From the NCBI GenBank assembly GCA_016928395.1, contig JAFGKV010000004.1, forward strand, positions 1-47,922: a DNA stretch of 47,922 nucleotides, read 5' to 3'. The notes under the pieces were generated by a model. It was not told where the DNA came from, ran no database searches, and saw nothing but the letters and a program-made list of their open reading frames with translations. This DNA comes from Candidatus Fermentibacterota bacterium (GTDB lineage: Bacteria; JAFGKV01). Below, piece by piece: positions 39,491 to 47,912 of this stretch (position 1 is the stretch's first letter; each line of letters begins with the position of its first letter). The translations under genes were made by a program, and so were the position numbers.

Positions 39491-40582
39491 TTGAGAGGCG
39501 CCCGCCGCGCGGCCCAGGGGCTGCAGGCCCTTCTGTTCGCCGCAGGCAGGCGCACCCCCCTCAGGGGGCCGGCCAAGCTGGCCTGGGAGGTCACCGAACG
39601 GTGCAACTCGCGATGCCTTACCTGCAGCAGGAGGGATGCCGCACCCGAGGAGCTGAGCACCGAGGAAGGTATGTCCCTCATACAGGAGGCCGCCTCCTTA
39701 GGAGTGCTCTCCCTCTCGTTCTCTGGAGGCGAACCATTGCTGCGCCGTGACCTACCCGACCTGGTGCGGGAGGCTGCTCGTCTTCGGTTGCACGCCAGCA
39801 TTTCCACCAATGGCCTGCTGCTGAGGGGGGAGACGGCGCGGATGGCCCTGGAAGCGGGACTCTCCACTGCCTATCTGTCGCTGGATGGGTGTGAGGCGAC
39901 CCATGACCGGATTCGCGGCGTGCCCGGGGGATTCCGCAAGGTCACCGAAGGGGCGCGCTGGCTCGTGTCTTCGCATCCCCGCCCACGGGTGTTCTACAAT
40001 ACCACCATCAGCCGTGCCAATCTGGCCGAACTGCCGGCCATCGCGGCCCAGGCCATGGAAGACGGGGTCGACGGCCTGACCGTGCAGCCGGCCCAGATCG
40101 CCCCGGAGGTGGGGCTCTTGCCCGAGCCCGACCTGGTCCTTACTGCGGAGGATGCCGCCGACCTTGCGCGAACTTTGGGCTCGGTGGTGCGGCGATACCC
40201 CCGGCTCATCCCGCTGCCGCCGCGTTACCTCTCGGACATGCCGGCCTTTCTACGCCGCCCTGCCATGTCCCAGGAAACACCGTGCGTGGCGGGCATACTC
40301 CACGCGGTGGTGGGCAGCACGGGCGAGGTGTTTCCCTGCCCCGTGCAGTTCGCGTCATTGGGCTCGCTACGGGAAGGCTCGCTTGGCCAGGTATGGCGGA
40401 GTCCGGCGGCCCGTGACCTTCGGCGGCGCATCGCCCGGGGCGACCACCCGCCCTGCTGGTTTAACTGCGTGGTGCCGGCCTCCCTGGCCCTTTCCGGGCT
40501 GCTGCCGCTGGGGTGGTTGAGCCTGGTTCGTTCTCCCGCTGTCCGGCACCTGCTGCGGCGCACCGCCTGCACGGGGCAATGA
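39491..40582 (+). CDS. Radical SAM/SPASM protein (first of two)
   Basis: The 363-residue protein starts with TTG at 39491, 4 bp after the upstream stop. The radical SAM cluster-binding motif is CNSRCLTC (C-x3-C-x2-C), followed by FSGGEPLLRRDLPDL, typical of PqqE/MoaA-like enzymes. C-terminal Cys residues (CVAG..EVFPCPVQ..PPCWFNC) form a SPASM-type auxiliary iron-sulfur domain. The last 50 residues are hydrophobic (SLALSGLLPLGWLSLV). Radical SAM/SPASM enzymes modify peptides, or sugars or lipids in surface-glycan loci; the substrate here is unknown. No precursor-peptide gene was seen beside it. Confidence 0.85.
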   Translation: MRGARRAAQGLQALLFAAGRRTPLRGPAKLAWEVTERCNSRCLTCSRRDAAPEELSTEEGMSLIQEAASLGVLSLSFSGGEPLLRRDLPDLVREAARLRLHASISTNGLLLRGETARMALEAGLSTAYLSLDGCEATHDRIRGVPGGFRKVTEGARWLVSSHPRPRVFYNTTISRANLAELPAIAAQAMEDGVDGLTVQPAQIAPEVGLLPEPDLVLTAEDAADLARTLGSVVRRYPRLIPLPPRYLSDMPAFLRRPAMSQETPCVAGILHAVVGSTGEVFPCPVQFASLGSLREGSLGQVWRSPAARDLRRRIARGDHPPCWFNCVVPASLALSGLLPLGWLSLVRSPAVRHLLRRTACTGQ

Positions 40583-40598
40583 CCGCCATGGAGCCGTC

Positions 40599-41630
40599 GT
40601 GAACGTTCTCCACCACTGGGCGACGATGGCGCGCGCGTATGTGGCGTACCGGCGCGGACGGGAGCCGGGGTATGGGCCGTTTCGGATCTGGGTCGAACCC
40701 TCCAGCATGTGCCAACTGCGCTGCGTCATGTGCCCCAACCGGGATTTGCCCCGAGAGATGCTCGCCCACATGCCCCTGGAGATGTTCCACGCCGTCATAG
40801 ACGAGTGCCAAAGCTTTGCCTATGATGTGAACCTGACGCATCGCGGCGAGCCCCTGCTCAATCCTGAGATCGTGGACATGGTGGCCTACGGCGCCCGGGC
40901 AGGCCCCAAGATCAGGTTGCACACCAATGCAATGAACCTGACCCGTGAACTATCCCGGGATCTCATCGGGGCAGGCCTGCAGCTCATGTCGTTCTCCGTG
41001 GATGGGTTCACACAGGAGAGCTATGAGCAGATCCGCATCGGCGGCTCATGGGAGCTGGTCATGGGCAATATCCGGGGATTCCTGGAAGAAAAGGCCGCGG
41101 TGGGTGCGCGGCGGCCGTATACCATCGTGCAGATCATCGATGTGCCGGGATTCGACGCGGGGCCAGAGGAGAGGCAGCGGTTCATCCGAGAGTTCCATGG
41201 CCTGCCGGTGGACGAGATCTACGTCAAGAAGCCCAGCAACTGGGCCGGCTCCTACGGGGTGGAGCAGTACGGGGCTGTTCCCCGTGCCCCCTGCACCTTT
41301 CCCTGGTATGCGCTGGTGGTGTGCAGCGACGGGACCATTGTGCCCTGCCCCCAGGACTTTTTCTGCCGCATGCCTCTAGGCGCCGTCGGGCAGGGGGGGC
41401 TGATGGGCGCGTGGCGATCTGAGCCAATGCGCGCTCTGCGGGCGGCCATGGCTTCACGACGGTTTGACGGCCTGGATCCCTGCAGAGACTGCGATCGCCT
41501 TCGACGCCCCCGGACCGCCGGGCTGCCAGCCACCAATGTGGCGGTCTTCCTCGTCGAGAACCTTTTGGGTTACACCCGCTGGAAGACCCGCCTGTTCGCC
41601 AAAGACGACGGCACCGTGAGCACGAAGTAG
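40599..41630 (+). CDS. Radical SAM/SPASM protein (second of two)
   Basis: The GTG at 40599 has GGAG 5 bp upstream, giving 343 residues. The motif CQLRCVMCP (C-x3-C-x2-C) binds the SAM iron-sulfur cluster, and RGEPLLNPEIVDMV takes the place of the usual GGEPL segment. A C-terminal SPASM-like region follows (APCTFPWYALVVCSDGTIVP, then CPQDFFC and CRDCDRL). It differs from the upstream radical SAM protein by more than the domain variation expected of a recent duplicate, so the two likely do separate steps. Together with the sugar-phosphate transferase, GtrB-like and sulfatase-fold genes it forms one transcription unit; the substrate is unknown. Confidence 0.85.
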   Translation: MNVLHHWATMARAYVAYRRGREPGYGPFRIWVEPSSMCQLRCVMCPNRDLPREMLAHMPLEMFHAVIDECQSFAYDVNLTHRGEPLLNPEIVDMVAYGARAGPKIRLHTNAMNLTRELSRDLIGAGLQLMSFSVDGFTQESYEQIRIGGSWELVMGNIRGFLEEKAAVGARRPYTIVQIIDVPGFDAGPEERQRFIREFHGLPVDEIYVKKPSNWAGSYGVEQYGAVPRAPCTFPWYALVVCSDGTIVPCPQDFFCRMPLGAVGQGGLMGAWRSEPMRALRAAMASRRFDGLDPCRDCDRLRRPRTAGLPATNVAVFLVENLLGYTRWKTRLFAKDDGTVSTK

Positions 41631-41744
41631 TGTTCTGTCCGGGAGATGCCGTGACATCCGTGGCCCCAGGGGTGCACACCTCCCCCCTGGAGGGAGGAGC
41701 GCACGATGGCATAGAGATCCTCCGATGGTCGCAGAAGGCATGAG

Positions 41745-43508
41745 ATGAGCGCGGGGCACCGGCTGCGATGGCTGATGGCGTGTGCCGGGTGCTGGGCGCT
41801 CGCATCTGCTGCGGAGCTGGTCGGCCAGTGGCGGCTGCTGTCGCCACCGTTCTCCTCGTTTTTCGGCCAGCCCGTCGTCATCCTGGTCGTGAGCCTCTAC
41901 ATCGGTTGCGGGCTTGCGCTGGCGATGTTCATGCTGATCGTGCCGCGGTCCGATGCACGATGGATCCTGCTGCTGTCGCCGCCGGCCTTTCTGGGCACGG
42001 CCGGCCTGCTCTTTCCGCAGGGGGGGCTAATGGGCCCATGGGGCGCCCTGCTCGGTACGGGAATACTGCTGGCGACCGTGTTCACGGGGCGCGCCGTGCG
42101 ACACCGCGTTCCTTCGCTGCTTCTTGGACTTCCGATGGTCTTGCTTCTTGTCCCTGCGGCGCTGTCGTCATGGATGCGGCCGGCTGCCCAGGAGTCCCGC
42201 ATGGGGGACCACGCCGCCACAAATGTTATTGTGGTGACGCTGGATACCCTTCGCCCGGATCATCTGGGCCTGGCAGGCTATGGGCGGCCCACCTCGCCGG
42301 GACTTGATTCGCTGGCGGTCGCCGGCATGGTGTTCTCCACGGCATACGCGCCCACGCCCAGCACATCCCCTTCCCATGCCAGCATCTTCACCGGGCTTTC
42401 TCCGGACGATCACGGGGTCTGCCGCAATGGGTGGCCCCTGCCCGACGGTATTCCCACCCTGGCGGAAGCGCTCCGTACCGCCGGGTACGAAACTGGCGCG
42501 GTCGTGAGCGTGGCCCATCTGGCAGGGTGCTTTGGATGGAGTCGGGGATTCTCGTCGTTTTACGATCAGGGCCGGTTGGATCGGCTCTTTCCCTACTCCG
42601 GCGTCAGGCTCCTTCGCCTGATTCTCCGCGTGGCGCCGCTCTCCTTCTCGTGCCGTGCCCACGCCTCGATGGATCGGGCCATCGCCTGGCTGGGCGGGGC
42701 ACGGGAGCCATTCTTCCTGTGGCTGCACCTCTGGGATCCCCACGATCCGTATGCGCCTCCCCCGCCGTACGATACGATGTTCACGGGGCCGGTTTCCGCC
42801 CCGCCGGGATCGGGCTACGATGACGGCCAGGTAGCCACTTGGGTGAACGGATATGACGGGGAGATCCGTTACGTCGATGATCAGCTCAGCCGGCTGTGGC
42901 AGCATCTTCGTGACCGGGGAATCGACTCCCGGACCCTTGTCGTGGTGGCTTCCGACCATGGCGAGTCGCTGGGCGAGCGCTCGTACGTGGGCCACTCAGT
43001 CTTGCTCTATGAGGAACAGGTGAGGGCGCTCTTCCTGATCGCGGGGCCGGGCATCAGTCCGGGAGAGAATACCACGCCGGTCAGTCTTGTGGACATCATG
43101 CCGACGGTCATGGCATCGTTGGCAGTCCCCGCCGCAGGCCCTATGGAAGGCCGGGCTCTCCTGTCCGGTTCGCCTCAAAAGGCTCGTGCCATTCGGTTCG
43201 AGGCTGACATGTGGGGCTTTGCGGGTCGCGGCCTGCGAATGGGTCGGTGGAAGCTGGCGTTCTACGACCGCGTGAATCCCTCCCACAGGGGTTTTGCGCC
43301 CTCGTGCGGGCCGCAGGCATTCCTGGCGGGTCTAAAGTTGTACGATGTGGCTGCCGATCCTGGGGAAACCGTCAATCTGGCTTGGGAGGTTCCAGAGCAG
43401 GTGGCACTGCTCACCGGGCTCCTGGGTGAGGGGAAACCTGAAAGCAGATCCGGCGCTCTGTCGCCGGGGGTGGAGCGGGCCCTGCGCAGCCTGGGCTATC
43501 TGGAGTGA
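41745..43508 (+). CDS. Membrane-anchored alkaline-phosphatase-superfamily (sulfatase-fold) protein
   Basis: The 587-residue protein has four or so N-terminal membrane helices (to about residue 147) and then a sulfatase-fold domain facing the periplasm. It starts VIVVTLDTLRPDHLGLAGYG and includes SPSHASIFTGLSP and ASDHGESLGERSYVGHS (metal ligands). The nucleophile motif of true sulfatases, C/S-x-P-S-R, is T207-S-P-S-H211 here: the Cys that becomes formylglycine is Thr and the Arg is His. That pattern is shared with phospho-ethanolamine- or phosphoglycerol-transferase-like relatives. A phosphotransferase or hydrolase acting on surface glycan or lipid is therefore more likely than sulfate release. 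Last gene of the cluster. Confidence 0.85.
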   Translation: MSAGHRLRWLMACAGCWALASAAELVGQWRLLSPPFSSFFGQPVVILVVSLYIGCGLALAMFMLIVPRSDARWILLLSPPAFLGTAGLLFPQGGLMGPWGALLGTGILLATVFTGRAVRHRVPSLLLGLPMVLLLVPAALSSWMRPAAQESRMGDHAATNVIVVTLDTLRPDHLGLAGYGRPTSPGLDSLAVAGMVFSTAYAPTPSTSPSHASIFTGLSPDDHGVCRNGWPLPDGIPTLAEALRTAGYETGAVVSVAHLAGCFGWSRGFSSFYDQGRLDRLFPYSGVRLLRLILRVAPLSFSCRAHASMDRAIAWLGGAREPFFLWLHLWDPHDPYAPPPPYDTMFTGPVSAPPGSGYDDGQVATWVNGYDGEIRYVDDQLSRLWQHLRDRGIDSRTLVVVASDHGESLGERSYVGHSVLLYEEQVRALFLIAGPGISPGENTTPVSLVDIMPTVMASLAVPAAGPMEGRALLSGSPQKARAIRFEADMWGFAGRGLRMGRWKLAFYDRVNPSHRGFAPSCGPQAFLAGLKLYDVAADPGETVNLAWEVPEQVALLTGLLGEGKPESRSGALSPGVERALRSLGYLE

Positions 43509-43995
43509 GACCGCGCGGACGCGGAGGTCCAGAGTGTGCGGGGATGGAATGGAGAAACGGGGGGATCGCGGAACCGCTGATGGGCAGATGAGGTTGCACA
43601 GGTAGCTGTGTGTTTCGCGTCCCGGAACCTGGCGGGCGCGAAACGGTTACCATATTGATTGGGAACGTGGCGGCCAAAGGACTACGACCTGCGGGCCGGG
43701 CTTCGGGAGCGATCCCAGGCGGGCACCCCCCACCGCCGGCCCGGCCCGCGCCTCTTCTGCAAAGACTCACGTCTCCAACTATCCCATGAGAATAGGTTCC
43801 CGCTCTTGCCCCTCAGACGCCCGTGCGCACCAGTAGGGCGTCACGCTCGTGTGCCGACGGCCAAGGCGGGCGAGGACCCATACCTCGGTGCCCGTGTCCT
43901 GTCACGAATCACTGTCACGATTCACGCGAACCTCTGCCCAAAGAGAACGGCCCAGAGGGATGGGCCCCTGGGCCGGGATGCTTCAGGTCTCTGGG
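43509..43995. other. Non-coding gap between convergent genes, with a terminator hairpin
   Basis: These 487 bp separate the ends of the sulfatase-fold gene and serC. Apart from the hairpin at 43612-43644 I see no gene. A short direct repeat GTCACGA.TCAC occurs twice near 43909-43923. Short frames here have no convincing start signals. Confidence 0.5.
43612..43644. terminator. Possible bidirectional terminator hairpin
   Basis: GTTTCGCG (43612-43619) pairs with CGCGAAAC (43637-43644) and inner CCCG (43621-43624) pairs with CGGG (43633-43636), a 12-bp stem with one bulged base and an 8-nt loop. No long T-run follows on either side. Its position between two convergent transcription units supports a terminator role. 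A smaller 5-bp hairpin (CACAG/CTGTG) lies at 43597-43610. Confidence 0.5.
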
Positions 43996-45075
43996 CTAGC
44001 TGCGCTTGCGGAAGTCCTGCATGAAGTCAACGAGGCTCTGCACCGCCTCGTGGGGCAGCGCATTGTACAGGGACGCGCGGATGCCGCCGACGGACCGGTG
44101 GCCCTTGAGCCCGACCATGCCCAGTTTCTTCGCCTCGGTGATGAAGGCTGCTTCCAGATCCTCGGTGGGCAGGCGGAACACGACGTTCATGTAGGAGCGG
44201 CTGTCCTTGCGCACCGGCGCGCGGAAGAAATCGGGATCCGAATCCAAGGCTGCGTAGAGCATGTCGCCCTTTCGCCGGTTGTGCTTCTCCATGGCCGGTA
44301 GGCCACCCTGGTCCTTCACCCAGGCCAGTACATTGCGCACCATGTAGATCGAGAACACCGGGCAGGTGTTATGGAGGGATTCTTTCGTTACGTGGGTGCC
44401 GTAGCTCAGCATGGTGGGCAGACCAGGCCTGCATTTCTGCAGCACGTCATCACGGATGATGACCAGCGTCACGCCCGCCGGCCCCATGTTCTTCTGGGCG
44501 CCGGCGTAGATGAGTCCAAAGGGCTTCACGTCGAATTGACGCCACATGATGTCTGAGGACATGTCTGCGACGATGGGTACGGACCCTGTATTCGGGAAAC
44601 CGTGGTACTGGGTCCCGCCGATGGTGTTGTTTGACGTGATGTGGACATACGCCGCATCGGGATCAAAGGTGAACTCGGTGGGGATGTAGGTAAAGCTGTC
44701 CTGCTCGCTGCTGGCGGCGACCTTCGGCGCGCCCAGGATCTTGGCCTCCTTGAGCGCCAGCTTCGACCAGCTTCCGGTGATGACATAGTCGGCGCTCATG
44801 CCCGCGCCCAACAGGTTCATGGGCACCATGGCGAACTGGAGGCTGGCGCCGCCCTGGAGGAAGAGTACATGGTAGTCAGCCGGCAGCCCCAGGAGTTCTT
44901 TGACCAGCGCCATGGCTTCGTGGTGCACCGCGTCGTACTCTTTCGAACGGTGGCTGGACTCCAGCACCGACATACCGGAACCGGAGAAATCCATGAATTC
45001 GTCCCGCGCCCGCTCCAATGCGGGAACAGGCAGGACCGCGGGGCCGGGGTTGAAGTTGAACACGCGCTTGCTCAT
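43996..45075 (-). CDS. serC: Phosphoserine aminotransferase
   Basis: The 359-residue PLP enzyme is of normal length and converts 3-phosphohydroxypyruvate to phosphoserine with glutamate. The start shows FNFNPGPAVLPVPALERA and GMSVLESSHRSKEYDAVH. Further on come LFLQGGASLQFAMVPMN and HITSNNTIGGTQYHGFPNTG. The PLP-binding Lys lies in FGLIYAGAQKNMGPAGVTLV, and the C-terminus has GLKGHRSVGGIRASLYNALP. It is the last gene of the DUF1015-serA-serC operon, 13 bp after serA. A phosphoserine phosphatase gene (serB) was not seen in the window. Confidence 0.97.
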   Translation of the reverse strand: MSKRVFNFNPGPAVLPVPALERARDEFMDFSGSGMSVLESSHRSKEYDAVHHEAMALVKELLGLPADYHVLFLQGGASLQFAMVPMNLLGAGMSADYVITGSWSKLALKEAKILGAPKVAASSEQDSFTYIPTEFTFDPDAAYVHITSNNTIGGTQYHGFPNTGSVPIVADMSSDIMWRQFDVKPFGLIYAGAQKNMGPAGVTLVIIRDDVLQKCRPGLPTMLSYGTHVTKESLHNTCPVFSIYMVRNVLAWVKDQGGLPAMEKHNRRKGDMLYAALDSDPDFFRAPVRKDSRSYMNVVFRLPTEDLEAAFITEAKKLGMVGLKGHRSVGGIRASLYNALPHEAVQSLVDFMQDFRKRS

Positions 45076-45088
45076 GGGATTCTCTCCT

Positions 45089-45967
45089 TCATGCCGAGGC
45101 GGCGAACGACTCGATGATCTTCTCGACCTCCGCGCCGATGCGCAGGAGGTTCTCCTTCGTCTCCGCGCCGATGTGCGGGGTCATGAACACATTGGGTGCG
45201 GTGAGCAGTGGGCAATCCGCCGGAGGGGGATCGCTGAACCACACATCCGTCCCGAAGGCACGTACCTTACCATCGCGCAGGGCTGCGGCCAGATCGGGCT
45301 CGTTGATGCACTTGCCGCGGCCGGAATTGATGATGACGACCCCGTCTTTCATCTTGGCGATGGCGTCGGCATTAATCATGCCCTTGGTTTCATCGGTCAG
45401 CGGGGTGTGGAGCGAGACATAGTCGGCGCTCGCCAGTAGCTCGTCCATGGGCACCAGCCGCGCATAGTCCGACTCCTTGAGATACGGGTCATAGGCGATG
45501 ACGTTCATGCCGAAGGCCTTGGCGCGCTTCGCAACCTCGGATGCGATGCGCCCGGCGCCGATGAGCCCCAGGGTCTTGCCGTAGAGCTCGGTACGCTTGA
45601 GCTCTTTCTTGGCCCACTGGCCGTTGGCCATGGTCATGTGGCCCTCGATGACGCGGGCAGAAATGGCGGACATGAGCGCCATGGCCAGCTCCGCCACGGC
45701 GATACTCGATGCCGCGGGCGTGTTTTTCACGATGATGCCCTTGGTCTTGGCATACTCGCGATCCACGTTGTCCAGCCCCACGCCTCCGCGGATGATGAGC
45801 TTCAGCTGTGGCGCGCCGTCCATATACTCCTTGGTGCACTTGGTCTTGCTCCGAACGAGCACGACGGTAGCCTCGGGCAGCCGGGCCTTGTCGTCGGTTA
45901 CCTCGCCGAACCGTGCCAGTGTGGCCGGCAGGCCCTTGTCAAAGGCGTCACTGATCAGAATGAGCAT
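45089..45967 (-). CDS. serA: D-3-phosphoglycerate dehydrogenase (short form)
   Basis: The 292-residue protein oxidises 3-phosphoglycerate to 3-phosphohydroxypyruvate, the first step of serine synthesis. The dehydrogenase fold shows IIRGGVGLDNVD (catalytic Arg), the nucleotide-binding LGLIGAGRIASEVAKRAKA, INSGRGKCINEPDLAAALRD (Asp/Arg region) and the final MTPHIGAETKENLLRI (catalytic His). There is no ACT or ASB regulatory domain after residue 292, so feedback inhibition by serine is not expected to work through ACT. The gene lies between the DUF1015 gene (21 bp gap) and serC (13 bp gap). A short SerA of this type is common in anaerobes and Bacteroidetes. Confidence 0.95.
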   Translation of the reverse strand: MLILISDAFDKGLPATLARFGEVTDDKARLPEATVVLVRSKTKCTKEYMDGAPQLKLIIRGGVGLDNVDREYAKTKGIIVKNTPAASSIAVAELAMALMSAISARVIEGHMTMANGQWAKKELKRTELYGKTLGLIGAGRIASEVAKRAKAFGMNVIAYDPYLKESDYARLVPMDELLASADYVSLHTPLTDETKGMINADAIAKMKDGVVIINSGRGKCINEPDLAAALRDGKVRAFGTDVWFSDPPPADCPLLTAPNVFMTPHIGAETKENLLRIGAEVEKIIESFAASA

Positions 45968-45988
45968 GGTTCACCTCCTGCCGCGGGG

Positions 45989-47227
45989 CTAGTCGCTCAG
46001 CGGCCGTACGACCAAACCAGACCTTAGTTTTGGTTCAAACCACGTCGACTTGGGCGGCATCATCATGCCGCTATCGGCGACCGACATCAGCTGTTCGATG
46101 GTGGTCGGATGAAGGGCGAAGGCGACCGCCATGCCCTGGTGTACGCGCTTCTCCAGTTCGTCAAGACCCCGGATCCCACCGACGAAGTCGATCCGCTTGT
46201 CCGTCCGTGGGTCATGAATTCCCAGGATCGGCGCCAGCAGGTTGTCCTGGAGGATAGACACATCCAGGCTCTTCACAGGGTCACCGGAAGGGAACGACTC
46301 TGGTTTCGCCGTGAGACGGTACCATGCTCCTCCCAGGTACATGCCGAAGTCGTGCACCACCGCCGGCTCTCGCTTCCGTCCCGGTTCGACAACGAAGCGA
46401 GTGGAGACCTCGTGCAGGAACTGCTCCGGAGAGCGGCCCAGAAGGTCGTGCACCACCCGGTTGTACGCCATGATCTTCATCTGATCATGGGGGAAGATGA
46501 CTGCCAGGAAATGATTGTACGCTTCGTCTCCCGTATGGCCGGGGTTTGCCGCGCGGCGCACCGAACACACTCTGGTTGCCGCGGCGCTACGGTGGTGGCC
46601 ATCGGCAACGTAGAGGCGGTCTATGGCGCCGAACGCCCGGCGAATGGCGGCCACATCGGCGGGGGAGTCGACAACCCAGACGGTGTGGCCGATGCCGTCG
46701 GGGGCCGCGAAGCTGTAGGTCGGCGACGAGGCCTTGAGCCTCCCGATCAGGCTGTCTATCTCGGGCCGGGCATGATAGGTGAGAAACACAGGGCCAGCCT
46801 GGGTGTTCAGCGCCTCGATGTGGCGGGTACGGTCATCCTCCTTGTCGCGCCGGGTCAGCTCGTGCTTTCGGATCAGATCGCGCTCGTACTCCACGACGCT
46901 GGCGCCGGCCACAAGCCCGATCTGTACGTGCTGATTCATCTGCTGCTGGTACAGATAGAAAGCTGGCCTATCCTCGCGAAAGAGCACTCCTTCGGCCACG
47001 AAGCGGTCGAAGTTCTCTCTCGCCTTGGCATACACCTCGTCACTGTACAGCTCGGTGCCTGCCGGCATGTCGATCTCCGGCTTGGACACGTGCAAGAAGG
47101 CGTACGGGTTGCCATCGGCCATGACCCGTGCCTCTTCGCTGCTCAAGACATCATAGGGAGGGCTTGCAACCTTGGCCGCCAAATCGGCGCGGGGCCGCAA
47201 CGCCCGAAACGGTCGCACATCTGCCAT
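45989..47227 (-). CDS. DUF1015 family protein of the serine operon
   Basis: The ATG at 47227, 5-6 bp after GGAGG, gives 412 residues, the usual length for the family. Features include a start MADVRPFRALRP and ASPPYDVLSSEEA, a central DRLYVADGHHRSAAATRVCS and the C-terminal SGMMMPPKSTWFEPKLRSGL, all recognised family signatures. The ADGHHRSAA segment resembles the G-x-H-R motif of ParB/sulfiredoxin-fold nucleotide-binding proteins, some of which are serine kinases. Its position first in a tight operon with serA and serC suggests a role in phosphoserine metabolism, perhaps replacing serB. The biochemical function is not established as far as I know; both are inference. Confidence 0.9.
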   Translation of the reverse strand: MADVRPFRALRPRADLAAKVASPPYDVLSSEEARVMADGNPYAFLHVSKPEIDMPAGTELYSDEVYAKARENFDRFVAEGVLFREDRPAFYLYQQQMNQHVQIGLVAGASVVEYERDLIRKHELTRRDKEDDRTRHIEALNTQAGPVFLTYHARPEIDSLIGRLKASSPTYSFAAPDGIGHTVWVVDSPADVAAIRRAFGAIDRLYVADGHHRSAAATRVCSVRRAANPGHTGDEAYNHFLAVIFPHDQMKIMAYNRVVHDLLGRSPEQFLHEVSTRFVVEPGRKREPAVVHDFGMYLGGAWYRLTAKPESFPSGDPVKSLDVSILQDNLLAPILGIHDPRTDKRIDFVGGIRGLDELEKRVHQGMAVAFALHPTTIEQLMSVADSGMMMPPKSTWFEPKLRSGLVVRPLSD

Positions 47228-47580
47228 CAAGTCCTCCGGAACGCGAATGCCGTCACCATGGTGGTTTCTTCTATCTTGCCCATGAATGTGTTGCGTGTCA
47301 AGGATAGGCGGAGCCCGCGGCATGCTGCCCGGGAAAACCGAAGCACAAGAGGACGAAATCCGAGAGTAAGCGTCGCGATTCACACCGGTTACCCCTACGC
47401 CGCCGGATGCACGGCTCTAATCCTGAGAATGCGGTGCACTCGCCCGGTTGGAGCGTCGTAAGGCGCGACAGGCAGGTTGAACTCGGGGGGTGATTCGAAA
47501 TCCCTCCCAACCTTCCTCGGTAAGAGAGAGAGAGAAACACTGACGCTCTCGTCAGTCAGAAGTCGCCAGTCGGTAGCCCG
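47228..47580. other. Non-coding segment upstream of the DUF1015-serA-serC operon
   Basis: This segment must hold the operon promoter. I could not pick a convincing -35/-10 pair. Short frames that cross it lack start signals and recognisable protein patterns. It runs into the repeat region at 47581. Confidence 0.4.
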
Positions 47581-47698
47581 ACTACGCTGTAACTTCACAG
47601 GGGAGCAGAGGTTCCCACGCGGAGCATGAGATCGAGCCGGAGGAATGAGGAGCACGGAAGTCATCACCCGGCTTGACCGGGTGATCCAGAAGTCGGTC
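47581..47698. repeat. REP-like direct repeat, copy 1 (118 bp)
   Basis: A 118-bp sequence that recurs 214 bp later with a single mismatch (position 47621 G versus 47835 A). It contains a 9-bp hairpin ATCACCCGG-cttga-CCGGGTGAT (47663-47685). Such CACCCGG...CCGGGTG palindromes are typical of intergenic REP-type elements spread in many GC-rich genomes. No open reading frame with function is evident. Confidence 0.85.
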
Positions 47699-47715
47699 CA
47701 AATGCTCCTGCCTGG

Positions 47716-47738
47716 ATTGCCCGAACGAGTCGGGCAAT
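47716..47738. repeat. Second REP-like palindrome between the two 118-bp copies
   Basis: ATTGCCCGA (47716-47724) and TCGGGCAAT (47730-47738) form a perfect 9-bp stem with a 5-nt loop. It has the same layout as the palindrome in the flanking repeats but a different stem sequence, so the region is a mosaic of at least two REP-like units. Confidence 0.7.
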
Positions 47739-47794
47739 GACGGGGAGAGGCGTGGAAGTTTGACCAGGTATCGTCCGGGCGCCCCGAAGCCCCC

Positions 47795-47912
47795 ACTACG
47801 CTGTAACTTCACAGGGGAGCAGAGGTTCCCACGCAGAGCATGAGATCGAGCCGGAGGAATGAGGAGCACGGAAGTCATCACCCGGCTTGACCGGGTGATC
47901 CAGAAGTCGGTC
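47795..47912. repeat. REP-like direct repeat, copy 2 (118 bp)
   Basis: Second copy of the 118-bp unit, offset exactly 214 bp from copy 1 with one mismatch. It ends 10 bp before the window edge, so further copies may continue to the right. Confidence 0.85.

Noticed and set aside
46109-47461. 450-codon plus-strand frame antisense to the DUF1015 gene
   Set aside because: The minus-strand DUF1015 motifs and ribosome-binding site are clear; the opposite frame is a codon-bias shadow.
47298-47881. Short minus-strand frames (80-133 codons) in the terminal repeat region
   Set aside because: They are read through REP-like palindromes and show no conserved protein pattern.
47581-47912. CRISPR array suspected from the right-end repeats
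   Set aside because: Only two copies of a 118-bp unit with a non-uniform 96-bp interval; units are far too long and no cas genes are nearby. REP-type elements explain it.
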